Both the position numbers and the translations under genes were made by a program. The notes beneath the pieces were generated by a model that ran no database searches, was not told where the DNA came from, and worked only from the letters and a program-made list of their open reading frames with translations. Positions 34,103-45,207 of a stretch of 64,000 nt of DNA are shown piece after piece; the first letter of the stretch is position 1, and every line of letters starts with the position of its first letter. The DNA comes from Lenzites betulinus. Lineage: Eukaryota > Basidiomycota > Agaricomycetes > Polyporales > Polyporaceae. The DNA lies in contig JABYQU010000006.1 of assembly GCA_022264855.1 (NCBI GenBank), positions 930,001 through 994,000 on the forward strand. Reading direction: 5' to 3'.

Positions 34103-35849
34103 GGCGATATGCCGTGGACTGAGTGTGTGCGACGCGGTATTGAGAGCTAGAGAGGAGACGGGTTATTTCAGGAGGAAGAGGGATGGGAAAACAGAACAAC
34201 AAATACGTAGCGATTAAGACCACGCCGATGCCGCTCGGACGCCTCACGGCCTGTCGTGTGCAACCTGCCATTGGTCGGGGAAGGTCCTTACGCAAGGATG
34301 CTAGAAGCGTCTCAGCGGGAGGCACATCATCTGATGGCTCGCCTCTAGCTATGTCAATATGATATGCGAGAAGCCCAGGCGGTGAACGGTCAGGGCCCCA
34401 CCGCCCATTGAGTGATACATGGACAGGCGCGGTGGTCGTACTGCGCGATACGGCTGACGCCGAGACCGGCACGCATGACGACGGAGCGGCCATGAGGCAA
34501 TAAGTTCCAAAGACGGTAACGGAGGTCGCGTATGTCCCACAATTCCCATGAAATTACGGGGCGATGTCAAGTATCCGGAGCTCTGCTCGGGACCACTTAG
34601 TCTTCCATTGGCAGTGAGCACGATTGCTTGGAGCATGCAAGTAAAGGTAGTGAACGTTCATACTCACAAAGATTCCAATGTTATGGGGGGAGGAAGATTT
34701 AACAACGGCAGTGGCTCGAGAAAGATGGCGCTGAACTGGTGGCAGGAGGGAGGGAGACGGTACTCGAACTACCCGGTTCGCCACGGGCGCCTATTCTTTG
34801 TTTGTCGCGGTTTACCAGGTAAGACAAACACCCAGAGTGCGCTACAGAGATCTGGTACCAGTACTACTGCTACGAAAGGTACTACTCAACTCTTCTGAGA
34901 GATCCCGATAGCAGCACGAGTCAAGGCATCTACATAACGAGAGGCTCGCCGGAACGGACAAAGTTCTGTGATGTCGGTCAGGCCTCACGAAGTTCCGGCG
35001 ATGCCCAGCGGCTCCAACTTGAAGGGCTACTTATAAGCGCCAGCGACGGAGGGTGCCGAGCCGCGTGGGTGGAAGCCTACACCCCGCCAGCAAGCCATAC
35101 ACGGTGAGGGATGGAGGGCCATATATATGAATATGTGGATAGCCGTCGACTCACCGTTGGATCTAACACAGTGGCTCCTCGACGCTGGGCGGGACGTTCA
35201 CGGAGACACTGCTATTCGGATGCGCGGTGCCAGCCCCAGGCCATTTCAAGCTTGCTCAACCTACGGCGTACTATGCAATTTCCTAAAGAATAGCTTACCT
35301 GGTACGTATGGTGAGTGTCCTGGTCGTCCCTGCTTCTGGTCAGTGGGTAGCGAGACTCTGATTCGGTTTGTGCTGGTATGCGGGGCGTCAGCTGGAGTGG
35401 CCGGCCGCAAGAGATAACGAAGAAGAGGTATGGTTTAGAAAGAGTGCAGAGGTATAGGAAACAGAGGTTCATGAGAGTCGCTCAAGCAACCGCGAGGGAG
35501 CCGATGAACATGGCGGATCGAACGAGGAAGAGCGCCCTGGGATGGAGGGGATGGTCACCGTGGGGAGGCGTAGTAGCGGTGGAAATCGGATACTCTTGTT
35601 TATTTTGAGGAAGCAAAGTAGCTGTAACAATTCTCAGGGTGTCCTCCCCGATCCATGGCGCCCTTTGCCAGATTATTCTGTCAGCACGTCCCCCTTCCCC
35701 CTCCCCCCTCTCACTCCCTTCCCCCACAAATGTCGCGAGCTGATCATCTTTCTCGTCTTTCGCCCAACGAAAATACTCGACGCAAAAATATAGTATCGTC
35801 CTCCTAGTATTCTCCAGGATTGTGGCCTGTCGCTGCATCGTCTGGTCGT

Positions 35850-36095
35850 CCGGTCGCCCCCTTGCCCCGTCTCCCCTTCTCCCCTTCTCCCCGCCCCCCT
35901 TCTCCCAGCCTCCCCGCCTCCCTTTCTCCCCTTCTCCCCGCCTCCCTGTCGCCCATGGCCAGACCGCCCCGTGCACCTTGCACCGTCTCCCCGTCGAGTC
36001 ACCGTCTCGCCGTCTCGCCGTTTCCCCGTCGCCAGACCGCCCCGTTTCCTCGTCGCCAGACCGCCCCTTTTCCCCGTCGCCCCGTCGGCTTCAGT
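35850..36095 (+). repeat. Polypyrimidine low-complexity tract (CTCCCCGTCTCCC units)
   Basis: Imperfect tandem units of CTCCCCG(C/T)CTCCC and CCGTCGCCAGACCGCCCC, strongly C-rich on this strand and G-rich on the other. Long open frames across it (35822-36226, 35971-36300) are Pro/Ser/Arg by-products of the repeat. The right copy has one extra C in a C6/C7 run. Confidence 0.8.
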
Positions 36096-37426
36096 GGCCT
36101 CCTCGCATCGTCCTACATGGCCTCAATTCCCCGTCCTTCGTGGCCTCTCCATGGCCTTGTTGCCTCGCCGTCTCTGGAGTCGTCGCCCGTCTCCTCATAG
36201 CGCGTACGCCGCCTTCTATTACTTGAAACACACTCATTCGCTGCTAGTCCCACAGTGTCCGTCACAAGCACATATATTTCGCTTCTCTATTTACTCCTAG
36301 ACCTCTACCACTCGCTCAATACTCCACTGCGGCGTTCTCCAATTTATCGCGGTGCTTCACCGGCGAAGTAGCAGTGGCAGGCTTTATTTTGTACGACAAA
36401 GATCGCCTCAATTCGTGTGCTCCTTTCGCTCACTGCTAATTTTCTCTACGCAGTACTGAAGGCTTCTTCTCTCCTACCCGACCATTAGAGCACGCTGCAG
36501 GCTTTAACATTCAAGTGAGGTGGGTCTGTAAGAGACATATACGTTGTTGCCTCACCGCCTAGGTCATCCATATGTAAAGTCATTCCCTCCGGTACTAGCT
36601 CGACAGCCATGTTCCTCCACCCATCCCCATCAGCGACGATCACGACTCGGACTCCAATCATGTGGGGCTCATAGTTAACGGAAAGTCCAATAATACCGAT
36701 CACAATATGTATAAAGCACCCCCAAGCCCGAGAGCCGTACGAAGTGAGTACTCGATTGTCTGAAGTCATTGCATACCCCTGTCACCGTAATCCTCCGTAT
36801 TAATGCGTATCACAGTGGACAGGAATGGCGTTATGCAGGATGCACCTGGACGTCAATCCTCATCAACACCACTACTGTACAGTCTCCTGAACGCTGTATA
36901 CAGTAGATGAGACCATCCTATCCGCGATTTCAGCACACTGCTGTCTCGAATGTAAGACGGTTTATTTCATGTGTGCTTCGTAGCCCCGAATTTCGCTCAT
37001 CCAGTCTTCATCCAGGCACGTCCACAATAACATCGAAGATCGTAGGTAGAGCATTCAGGATGATTCTTGTACTCCCAACAATCTATCGATGCTCACATAG
37101 AACATCGTAGGTGTATGCTACACTGGCCTCGCCGTTCGAACGCTCCCAAACGCTTAATAACTTGTTGAAAGCCACTCGCAGCTAGTAGTACCCTTTGTAG
37201 CTGGAAAGTCACTTTCCTAACGCTCTCGCACAGTGCCTCCGAGCGTAACAAACACTCGTGCGACGCCCTTGATCAGTTCCGGGGACTTTGGTACATTGGA
37301 CGATGGCGCTTTTCGAAATTCGAACAGCTGCCGTCAAATATTGTGTCGCTTCGAGGTTAATAATCATCGCAAGAGCGAGTTACCTATGATTTCAATGAAA
37401 CGGTCACTCACGGAAAGGATTACCGA

Positions 37427-37446
37427 TTCAACGTTCAACGTTGAAC
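37427..37446 (+). repeat. TTCAACGTTCAACGTTGAAC palindromic motif
   Basis: Second occurrence of the motif seen at 23245. It contains the perfect palindrome TTCAACGTTGAA and lies about 320 bp upstream of the gene starting at 37766. Confidence 0.45.
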
Positions 37447-37649
37447 TCTAGTAAGGGCAAAGAATTCAGAATATTCAGAATATTCGATCTACTGACCGCC
37501 ATGCGGCAGCATGCGGCTGTGACCCGGGATCGATCACGGTGGGCACGGCCCGGGGCTTGGGCGTTTATGTGATCGATGCTTGTTGCCACTCGTCCGCGCC
37601 GGCTCGAGAGGAAAGAAGCTCACTCACTTCACAGCCTCAATGCCTCACG

Positions 37650-37670
37650 CTCAGCGCTCAGCGCTCAGCA
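37650..37670 (+). repeat. Heptamer array (CTCAGCG)2-3
   Basis: Two perfect CTCAGCG units plus one ending in A, about 100 bp upstream of the start codon of the next gene. Same heptamer as at 29586 and 45477. Confidence 0.75.
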
Positions 37671-37765
37671 TGCATCGACATCGTTGACCCGACGAATTTA
37701 TGGGCGCCTGAAGAACCATTAAATCGCGCTGTTGCAGTACGTGCCCATCTCCCTGACGTTTATAC

Positions 37766-39686
37766 ATGCCAACCTCTGTCAACAGCCTTGCTAGCTACAA
37801 TCCTTTCTCGCCATCTCCCGGCTCTTCGACGTCCGCACGTCCCTTATCCACGAATTCGCTTTCTCTCTCCCAGGTTTCGTTGAATAGTCGTCAAAAGGCC
37901 ACACTTCGTCACATGCTCAATACTCAACTCCAGTCGCCCCTCGATGAAAGCTCTTCTTCGTCGTCCAGTACTCCCGCGTCACCTACGGATCGCCATTTCA
38001 GGGCACAACTCCGTCCCCTTCCCAGCACTACGCTACGTCCCACCTTTCCCCCTCCAACATTTGAGACTACCGGTCCAACAAGCTGGAGCAGGGAGCCAAA
38101 TGGACGTCTGCGACCCGCTAGACCGGTTGCGCCGATGAACTACAGTGGCCGCCATAATGCCTTCTATCCAGGTTATTGGATTGTAGTACTCACGAGTCTC
38201 GACTGATTTATTCACGGATTCGTCATACAGGGGCACTCAATTTGCCTTCATGTACGAAAGCGGCTTCTACGACCATTCCTGATTTCACTGTCAGTTTTTC
38301 ATTCATTTAAACTGATGTGAAGCGCTCATACTTCATGATCAGCAATGCTTCTTTTGTCGTCAGGGAGGATATGTCCTCACCTGTGTCCGATGTAGGAGTG
38401 TTGCAGGTTGTGTATCCAGGGATGGCCTGCAAGCGTGCTTTCCCGATTGCGCTGAATGGATTTGTCCGAGTTGCTATGCGATATCCAAAGAGCTTTGTCC
38501 GGTACGTTCACAAATCTTCTGTGGCGTATACTCGTAGAGGTCACTAAACAGGAAGTAGTATTCTGTCCCCTCCCGCTCCATCGGGGGCAGCCGATCCGGA
38601 ATGAGCAGAATGCCCCTAGTGCTTTTCCAGGTGTACTACCAAGAGGACAAGCCATTCGACACCATTCATGCTTCCTGTGACATCATAGAACATACTGTGC
38701 GAAGTCGATTTGTGGGACGCGTAAGTCAACCCTGTCTAGTCACTACAGAAGAAAGTCCGCTCATCTTGATGGTCGGCGTCTTTTAGGAACATGATCTACT
38801 CGCCTTGCGCTGTGGGTTCCAACATCTAGGAAGCAAACAATCATTGAAGGAAATCACACGTTGCAATCGACGTATCGTAGAGTTTATGAGGTACCAGTTC
38901 CCCCATTTCCTCAGGCATGCGTTATCTGAAATGTCTAGTTCTCGATCTACCGATATAGTGATCGTGTTGAATACGCACGCAGATGCTGAAGATGGAGGAC
39001 TTGTGTACAGTCCTAACAGCACTGCGAGCCTTGATGCTGTGCGTAGAGATTGCCCCCTTTCGGACGCATACTTACCGTTACATCTGCAGATTCTCAAGCA
39101 CGTCTATGGAACGATCGCCCCCATTCATACCGCGAAGAGCATGCTCTTCCTTCTCTGCTGTGGCGGACTGGTTAGGCATGCACCAACGGAGATCAGACGA
39201 GCCAGGTTTGTCACTATTTACGACTAGGTCACGCTTCTAGGCTCATAGAAGTTGATTAGTGAACAGTTTGGAGCCGTTTTTGCGTTTGATGCACCAACAC
39301 TGGATCCGATATTGGCCAGCAACCACTTCGTAACCACAATCATGGAATTCAGTATCTTCGGAGAAGATTCTGTTTGGCAAGCCTTGCGAAGATCGGCGAA
39401 GCCTGACGTCCTGTTCCACACGTCCGTATACGCGGGTATAGGCGGAACCATATACAGACTCTGCTCTGCTCCGCTACGACGCAGGCCTAACGGGGAAGAT
39501 ATCCGCTGCTGCGGTCAGATGGCCAAGTACGTCAAGAGTTCCTGTGATCGTGTGCTCTACAGATGTTGCCAACCGGCGCATTGGGGGTCCCGGTTCTTTC
39601 GAGTCGCTTTGCTTCCAGAGGTGGAGAACGAACGATGGATCATAGGCCGAAGTGGATGGGATAGGGCGTTGCTCGAGCGAATTTAA
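37766..39686 (+). CDS. Mushroom-family protein with Cys cluster and possible caspase/CHAT-like fold
   Basis: Exons 37766-38171, 38231-38289, 38343-38501, 38559-38720, 38787 to about 39220 (with one optional 51-nt intron), and 39267-39686 close in phase. After a Ser/Pro-rich N-terminus comes a treble-clef-like Cys cluster: QCFFCRQGGYVLTCVRCRSV, then GC, CFPDC and WICPSC. Next is VLFQVYYQEDKPFDTIHASC. The core has a hydrophobic strand ending in a His (IVIVLNTHADAEDGGLVY), then another strand ending in a Cys (KSMLFLLCCGGLVRHA), and VFAFDAPTLDPILASNHFVT with LFHTSVYAGIGG. A second Cys/Trp-rich stretch ends the protein. I recognise the layout as a common Agaricomycete family of unknown function. 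The His-strand/Cys-strand order resembles CHAT/caspase proteases, which is inference. Confidence 0.7.
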
Positions 39687-40526
39687 TACCTCCATGACAC
39701 GATGGCACGTTCTGTATATGATACTACCCTCTCGATACTCACCCCTTTCCCAGACCACGGCACTCGGAGATCGCTACAAAGTGGCGGCATCATTAGTGCT
39801 GAGAATGGAAGGTGATTATTGTCTCATAGATTGTACAGCAGTCAAGCACTAGCCAGTTCTGCGGTAATGCCACGGCGTACGCACTTCAGCTAGATGTCCG
39901 AATGACGGGAATCGATAACGCGACCAACAACGGCATCAAGTGCTGTAGTTTCAGGTATGACAAGCTGAGGTCCAGAAACGACATTGACGAACGGCTCGAT
40001 AGTCGGATAACGCAATGTCCAGAGTCCGCGGCCTCTAGATACGCCAAGCGAGCAAAAATGGTGACATTCGCTCGGCGCGCGCGCGCGCGCGATGGCTGCA
40101 ACACCGCCGTTGGTTGTGCATCAACGACCACGTCACCTGTCTGTAGCTTCTCCCTGTTAGATTGTTTTGCCCCACATGGACCAATCGCCACCCATATACA
40201 CGGCGCGCGGAGAGAGCATCGGTCATGCCAGGAGTGCTAATGCAGTCCTTCGGTCGGGGGATTGCTAGCTCAAGACGTCCCCGGACAATCCATTGGTCGA
40301 ACCTTCTGGCAAACTACTGTGTCCTCCTGGGAGGCTCGGGGCAGAAACATTTCGCGCGGTGAGTGGTGCGGATCGTTCTTTCCGCTACCGGACGCAAATT
40401 TCGCCTGGACTCGCCCTGATCTCAGGGACGTTCGTACGTGAGAAACGGGGAGTTGCGTTCACCCGGTGGTTGGGAGCCAATTCCACGGTCGGTAGGTCCC
40501 GGCGCTTCTATTATGTTACGACTACC
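39687..40526 (+). other. Intergenic, with (CG)n run
   Basis: No supported gene. A CGCGCGCGCGCGCG run at about 40075-40091 could adopt Z-DNA. Module 1 right copy begins at 40527. Confidence 0.5.
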
Positions 40527-43500
40527 CTTCTCTTTGACCTGATGCACCTAAAATTCCCGTCGTTATGGTGCGTCCAAGTCTAGTCCCTCACAAACACGGA
40601 GCGGGCGGCCTCCGCCGCGATTTGCTGATACAGCGCGAAACACAGCTGCAGTCACGATGTTGTCATTTATTGGCCCAAGCAGTACGTCCTCCGAAAACTC
40701 TACGCCGCCGCCGTCGAATCCTTCGGAGTATATTCCGTATTGTTGATGGTTTGAAATTTTGGCGCAATTGCTCGACAAACGACGGCTATAACTTCAGCTC
40801 GTCGCATGTATCGAACTAGATTTGCCCAACATCGGTACTGCAAGCGATCGACATTGCAGAGAGCCCCATGAAGACCCATCTGCGAAGGTGCGCTGAGAAA
40901 CCATCCTCTGACTTGTGCTAACGACTTATCGAACAGCCCGTAATACATCGAGTGCTGGAGACGTTGCTACTTGTGTCGCCCGACTCCTGACCTGATGTGT
41001 ACGCAGTGGTGCCTTTGTCGTGTACGTACATGATGATCCTCGGGAGATGTGTTTATTTGCATTACGGAAATGCAAACGTGCTCGCTACCGTTGGCCCTGT
41101 CACCAGGCATATCTATTAAATCAAGCCGTTAGTTCGCCCGCGTGTTTTGCGGAAAACTAGTGGCCTCCTTAACGATCTAGGTGCGCCACTGCCCCGCTGG
41201 GCAGCCGACTATTGAATCAGAAATCTAGGGCGCAGGCATCACCCGCTCTCGCCCCTGTCATATCGCCGACTGAGCATGCAAGCATGAGGAACGCTCGGTC
41301 GCGCTCGGCAGCAGTGGCATCGCTCATATGACTATCATCTTTCATCGCTCGAGTGCGAGCGCGCGCGATGTGATTCTCCTTCTGAGGGGTCCAAGTATTG
41401 ACCATGTGGACTGATATTTGAAACGTGACAATGTCCACTGACGAGCATAGCATTACACTGCGCACAGATTCCGATACATACAGATCGAAACACGCCCTTC
41501 CCGCCACACACCTCAGCGTCGACGCCCGCGCGCTTCAATCGTCTGATTCGCCTCCCCAGTGTCCTTCGCCGTAGGAGCAGCTTTCGGAGCGGGACTCGGA
41601 ACAGCCTTCGAGGGCCTCTTTGGGGCGGCCTTCGAGGACTTCGGGGCGGCCTTCGAGGACTTCGGGGCGGCCTTCGAGGACTTCGGGGCGGCTTCAGAGG
41701 AAGACCTCGGAGCTGCCTTCGGGGCGGCCTTCGTGGTGGCCTTCGGGGCGGCCTTCATGGTGGCCTTCGTGGTGGCCTTCGTGGTGGCCTTCGTGGCGGC
41801 CTTCGTGGTGGCCTTCGGGGCGGCCTTCGTGATGGCCTTCGGGGCGACCTTCGTAGTAGCCTGCGTAGTAGCCTTCGGGGCGGCCTTCGTGGTGGCCTTC
41901 GGGGCTGTTTCTGAGGAGGCCTTCGGGGCGGCCTTCGGGGCGGCCTTCGGGGCGGCCTTCGGGGCGGCCTTCGGGGCGGCCTTCGAAGACGACTTCGGGG
42001 CGGCCTTCTCCGCCACCTCTTCAGTCGTCTTAAAAGCTTTCCTCGCGGGAGCCTTCGCAGCTGCCTTCGGGGCCGCCTTTGACGCAGCCCTTGCAGGCGC
42101 TCTCGAAGTTGCGGCGGGAGGCGCTCCCCGGCCCATCTGTTTCTCGATGAGCCTTGCGCTCCTGTATAACACTCAGAATATAGAAGCAGTCAATAGCATC
42201 TGTACTCACCTCCGGAGCGGGGGCGGGGAGGGCGTGTCCGTCCTGAGGAGTTACGGCCAGCCAATTCGTAAGCTTGCAACCGTTAAAAAGAATCCACAAC
42301 GAAGCCTCACCAGGCGCGCCCTTCTTCCTCATAGATGTCGTCGCCTTCAAACGCGCCTTGGTCGGTGTCCAATTCGAAATATATACTTTCAGACATTTCC
42401 GAGTCTCTGAGGAGATGGTCGGAGTATTCCTCGTCGACCATCATGAAATCATCGGGCTCGGCACTGGCATCCTGTTCAATTCTCGAAAGTGAGATACGTA
42501 GTGAGCGCGATTGCACCTACGTACCTCTAAATATGGCTGGGCAGCGGAAGGCTGAAGCGAATATCTCATCGACATGATGAGTGGGCGGCTGCCGCGACTC
42601 TGATAGGATTTCTCGTACCAGTTATATGCCAGTCAGGATCGGATTTGTCATTCTGTCTTCCTAGTTTTGTCTGCGTTGTATAGCACGAGCGCCATGAGAA
42701 CAATAGCTAACGAAGATTGTGCCAAGTCGTCAAGAGTGAGGCGGCGCGCGCCGTCTTTGAGATCTGAGATCTCGATTTGAGCCGGCAGTGACTAGTGACT
42801 TTCCGCGACCGGCCCGCTACTAGCGCCTGTGATCGATCCAGTACGTTGGGCGTTTACTCTCCGAGTCTCACAGGAACCGCTACTGGCACTCAGTACTGAT
42901 TCACGCTACCTGCTACCATGTGCATCTCTCTGAGATTGAGATGCTGTCGACTGTTCTACGGTACTGTAATACAGCCTCATCATTTCTCAGACCTAGCGTT
43001 CTCTCACCGTCCGAGCCGTCTTGGAACCACTCACGCCTCAACAAGCGGCGTGTATGCTACATTGCAACATGGACAATCTGCGTACGTGTGAAGATGTTCA
43101 CGGTGCAGTGCCTCTGACACGCATTCTGCGCGTCTGCCTGCAAGGAAGAAGTCGCTCTTGATCCAAAAAGCGTTCCGATATGGTACGCCGCAGGTATGTT
43201 CATCCTGCCTGCAAATGATCTCTGCGCTGAACGTGTTTTCGTGACAATATTCGGGGCTACTACTGGTAAGCTAGGGCTTCTGATAGCGGCTGTGTGTTGG
43301 TTTAAACGTTGGCTACGATAACTCTGGGCATGACAGTTCTGGTGCAGCCGCCGGCATGGCGTTGTAAGAAAGTTGATGGGTACACACATGATTGAACGTA
43401 CGTGTGCCTCTGTTCCTATCTCTCCTTTTGGCTAATTCTATCATCAATTTACTCATTGTCACGCTTGCCGAACAGCGTTCTCTCTCCTCACTCCACCTCG

Positions 43501-43569
43501 CGCGCGCAGGGCCATCGGGTCTCAGTCGATCGATCGATCAAACCGCTCCTCCGGCCACCTTTGCACCAC
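40527..43569. repeat. Module 1, right copy (inverted)
   Basis: Reverse complement of 17714-20756. Unlike the left copy, it is not next to a CACTA transposase. Confidence 0.95.
41513..42575 (-). CDS. Acidic-head / histone-H1-like basic-tail protein (right copy)
   Basis: Exons 42525-42575, 42311-42471, 42210-42242 and 41513-42161 mirror the left copy exactly. The product appears identical (297 aa), including the same number and order of Lys-Ala-Pro units. Such repeats normally change length quickly, so a recent duplication or homogenisation is likely. The opposite-strand frame 41559-42410 is a repeat artefact. Confidence 0.7.
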
Positions 43570-44055
43570 TATTCTTACGAGTACAATTTGAAGGTCGGTC
43601 CTCATATATGTTCTTTCATAATATCCCGCCGCTGACACTTCAGTATCCCAAAGGCCCGGGATCATGTAGAGATTACATAGGCATTTGAGCCTTCGACATC
43701 CGTGAGTCATTTTCTCGGCCGGCCTGTAGCTGACTCAACGTGCGACATACGTAGAATACTAGCTTATGCCATACCTCCAATAAGGCAGTCTGAGGACCTG
43801 ATCATCAATGTCTGACCGCCGGTGACCGGTTGACTGCCGGGATCGATCAACTCGCGATCGAGACACGCTGATCCTACACCATAAGATCGCGCGAACATGC
43901 ATGTATGTACAGCAAACAATTGGACCCATGGACTGATTTAGGAACTTCAGTGATCATTTCATATAGGCTTGCGTTGGGGGCGTACATTGTGCTGTACATC
44001 CTATTAAAGCCGTCGCGATGCGAGGCTGCAGAACGCGCACTCCACGAATCGCAAC
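43570..44055 (+). other. Short interval between module 1 and the F-box-like gene
   Basis: About 490 bp, presumably the promoter of the next gene. No other feature seen. Confidence 0.4.
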
Positions 44056-45207
44056 ATGCCCCTGAATCTGGTAGGCCACTCAAGGCGCGGCCCCGTTGTG
44101 AGCTTAAGTGACTAACTTGTTGTTTGTAGGCCTCCATAATCCATATCAACACGATTTACTCCGTGTTATTCGCCGCCCTCACTCCCGTCGAGCTTGCTGT
44201 CGTATCCGGGGTCTCGAGGAGCTTCTACGGCGCCGTACAGGGTTACATAAGGACTACCTACAACGCGGATAAGCTCCTATCCCCGTACTTTCGCGACGTG
44301 CTTTCCTTCAGATCCCTCCAAGCCCGGACCGGGACGTTGATTGCTGGTCGTTCCGCCCTCCACTTCTTCGACCGCTCGAAACTACCAGGAGATCCACTCG
44401 ACGTCTTCGTCTATTTTCATCGTCGACGGGAGGTGGTAGACTGGTTTCTAGAGGTCGGATTCAAATTCATCCCATCTTACAACCAACCAAATGATCTGGA
44501 TTTCTACATTGCCGACGTGATCGTGGAGGAGAGGCCGTCGAACCCCCCCGGGGTGTGCGGAATTCTTCTCTTCCAGCTGGAGGGGAGCCCCGACGTTACT
44601 GTGCGTCTCTTTGTTGCCGCACGGTCACCGATGGAGATTGTTTTGTGTTCACACTCCAGTGAGTAGTCTCCAGTAACGCGGTCTCAGATTCGCTCATCAT
44701 GCTGCAGCTTGTATGGTCAACGTTATCAGCTATGAGAAGGCATATTGCCTGTTCCCCCGTGCGACTCTGCACGACCACCATTCACTTTTGATGAATCACG
44801 AGGATCACTATGCTGGACGCGCGCTGGACATCGCCGAACTAGAGGAGCAAGGGTTCACGATGTCAGATGAGTTGGAGCCCATAGAGCTCGCCTTTGCTCA
44901 CGGCACCTCCGGTTTCGTCCTGGGTTGGCGCTGGATTGACGACTCTGCGACTTGGATCATCAAGCTCAATACTGCTGGTGTCACGCTCCCCCCGCGCCGA
45001 TCGCCTTCCTCGTCCGCTCTCACTCACGATCCTGTCGCAGTGTGTGGATTTTCCCTCAGATATGACTGCGACAAGAGGGCCCACGTCGAATACGAGATTG
45101 TGGACGGCACCTCTATCGACTACACTTACCTGGTCGGCGACAGCGACCTCTGCGACCGCCTGCTCTGGATAATTGACTATCGGGATACTGAGTGGGACGG
45201 AAGATAG
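44056..45207 (+). CDS. F-box-like mushroom family protein (intact paralog)
   Basis: Exons 44056-44070, 44130-44658 and 44708-45207 close in phase (about 347 aa): MPLNL, then an F-box-like helical start (YSVLFAALTPVELAVVSGVS), LSFRSLQARTGTLIAGRSAL, DVFVYFHRRREVVDWFLEVG, VAARSPMEIVLCSHST and CMVNVISYEKAYCLFPRATL. The middle block (GTLIAGRSAL, then a hydrophobic acidic strand) and the VISYEKAYCLFPRAT block are hallmarks of a family that I recall as expanded in Agaricomycetes and often labelled F-box or hypothetical. If it is an F-box protein it would recruit targets to an SCF ubiquitin ligase; the helical match is weak, so this is tentative. Its decayed partner is at 28432-29136. Confidence 0.65.

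Larger units (their letters stand above)
32207..36390. repeat. Module 3, left copy (inverted repeat of 59841-64000)
   Basis: Two near-identical blocks flank a diverged core. Block 32207-33115 pairs with 63092-64000 (coordinates sum to 96207). Block 34269-36390 pairs with 59841-61963 (sum 96232, then 96231 beyond a one-base C-run difference). Between them, 33116-34268 and 61964-63091 carry strongly diverged versions of the same methyltransferase gene. The left limit of 32207 is set only by the end of the window, so the duplication may extend further. Confidence 0.93.
34103..37765 (+). other. Interval without a supported gene, including module 3 flank
   Basis: About 3.6 kb. The part up to 36390 is shared with the right copy; after that it is unique. 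A minus-strand frame 34269-34493 (MAAPSSCVPVSASAVS, then GRWGPDRSPPGLLAYHIDIA) could be a first exon. It runs into the divergence boundary, so the two copies would continue differently. A promoter-like ACTTATAAGCGCC occurs at 35029-35041. A minus frame, 36485-36769, has no recognisable domain. Confidence 0.45.

Noticed and set aside
35822..36300. Overlapping open frames of 109-134 codons in all frames, mirrored at 59931-60412
   Set aside because: They come from a stop-poor pyrimidine repeat, and their Pro/Ser/Arg content changes frame by frame.
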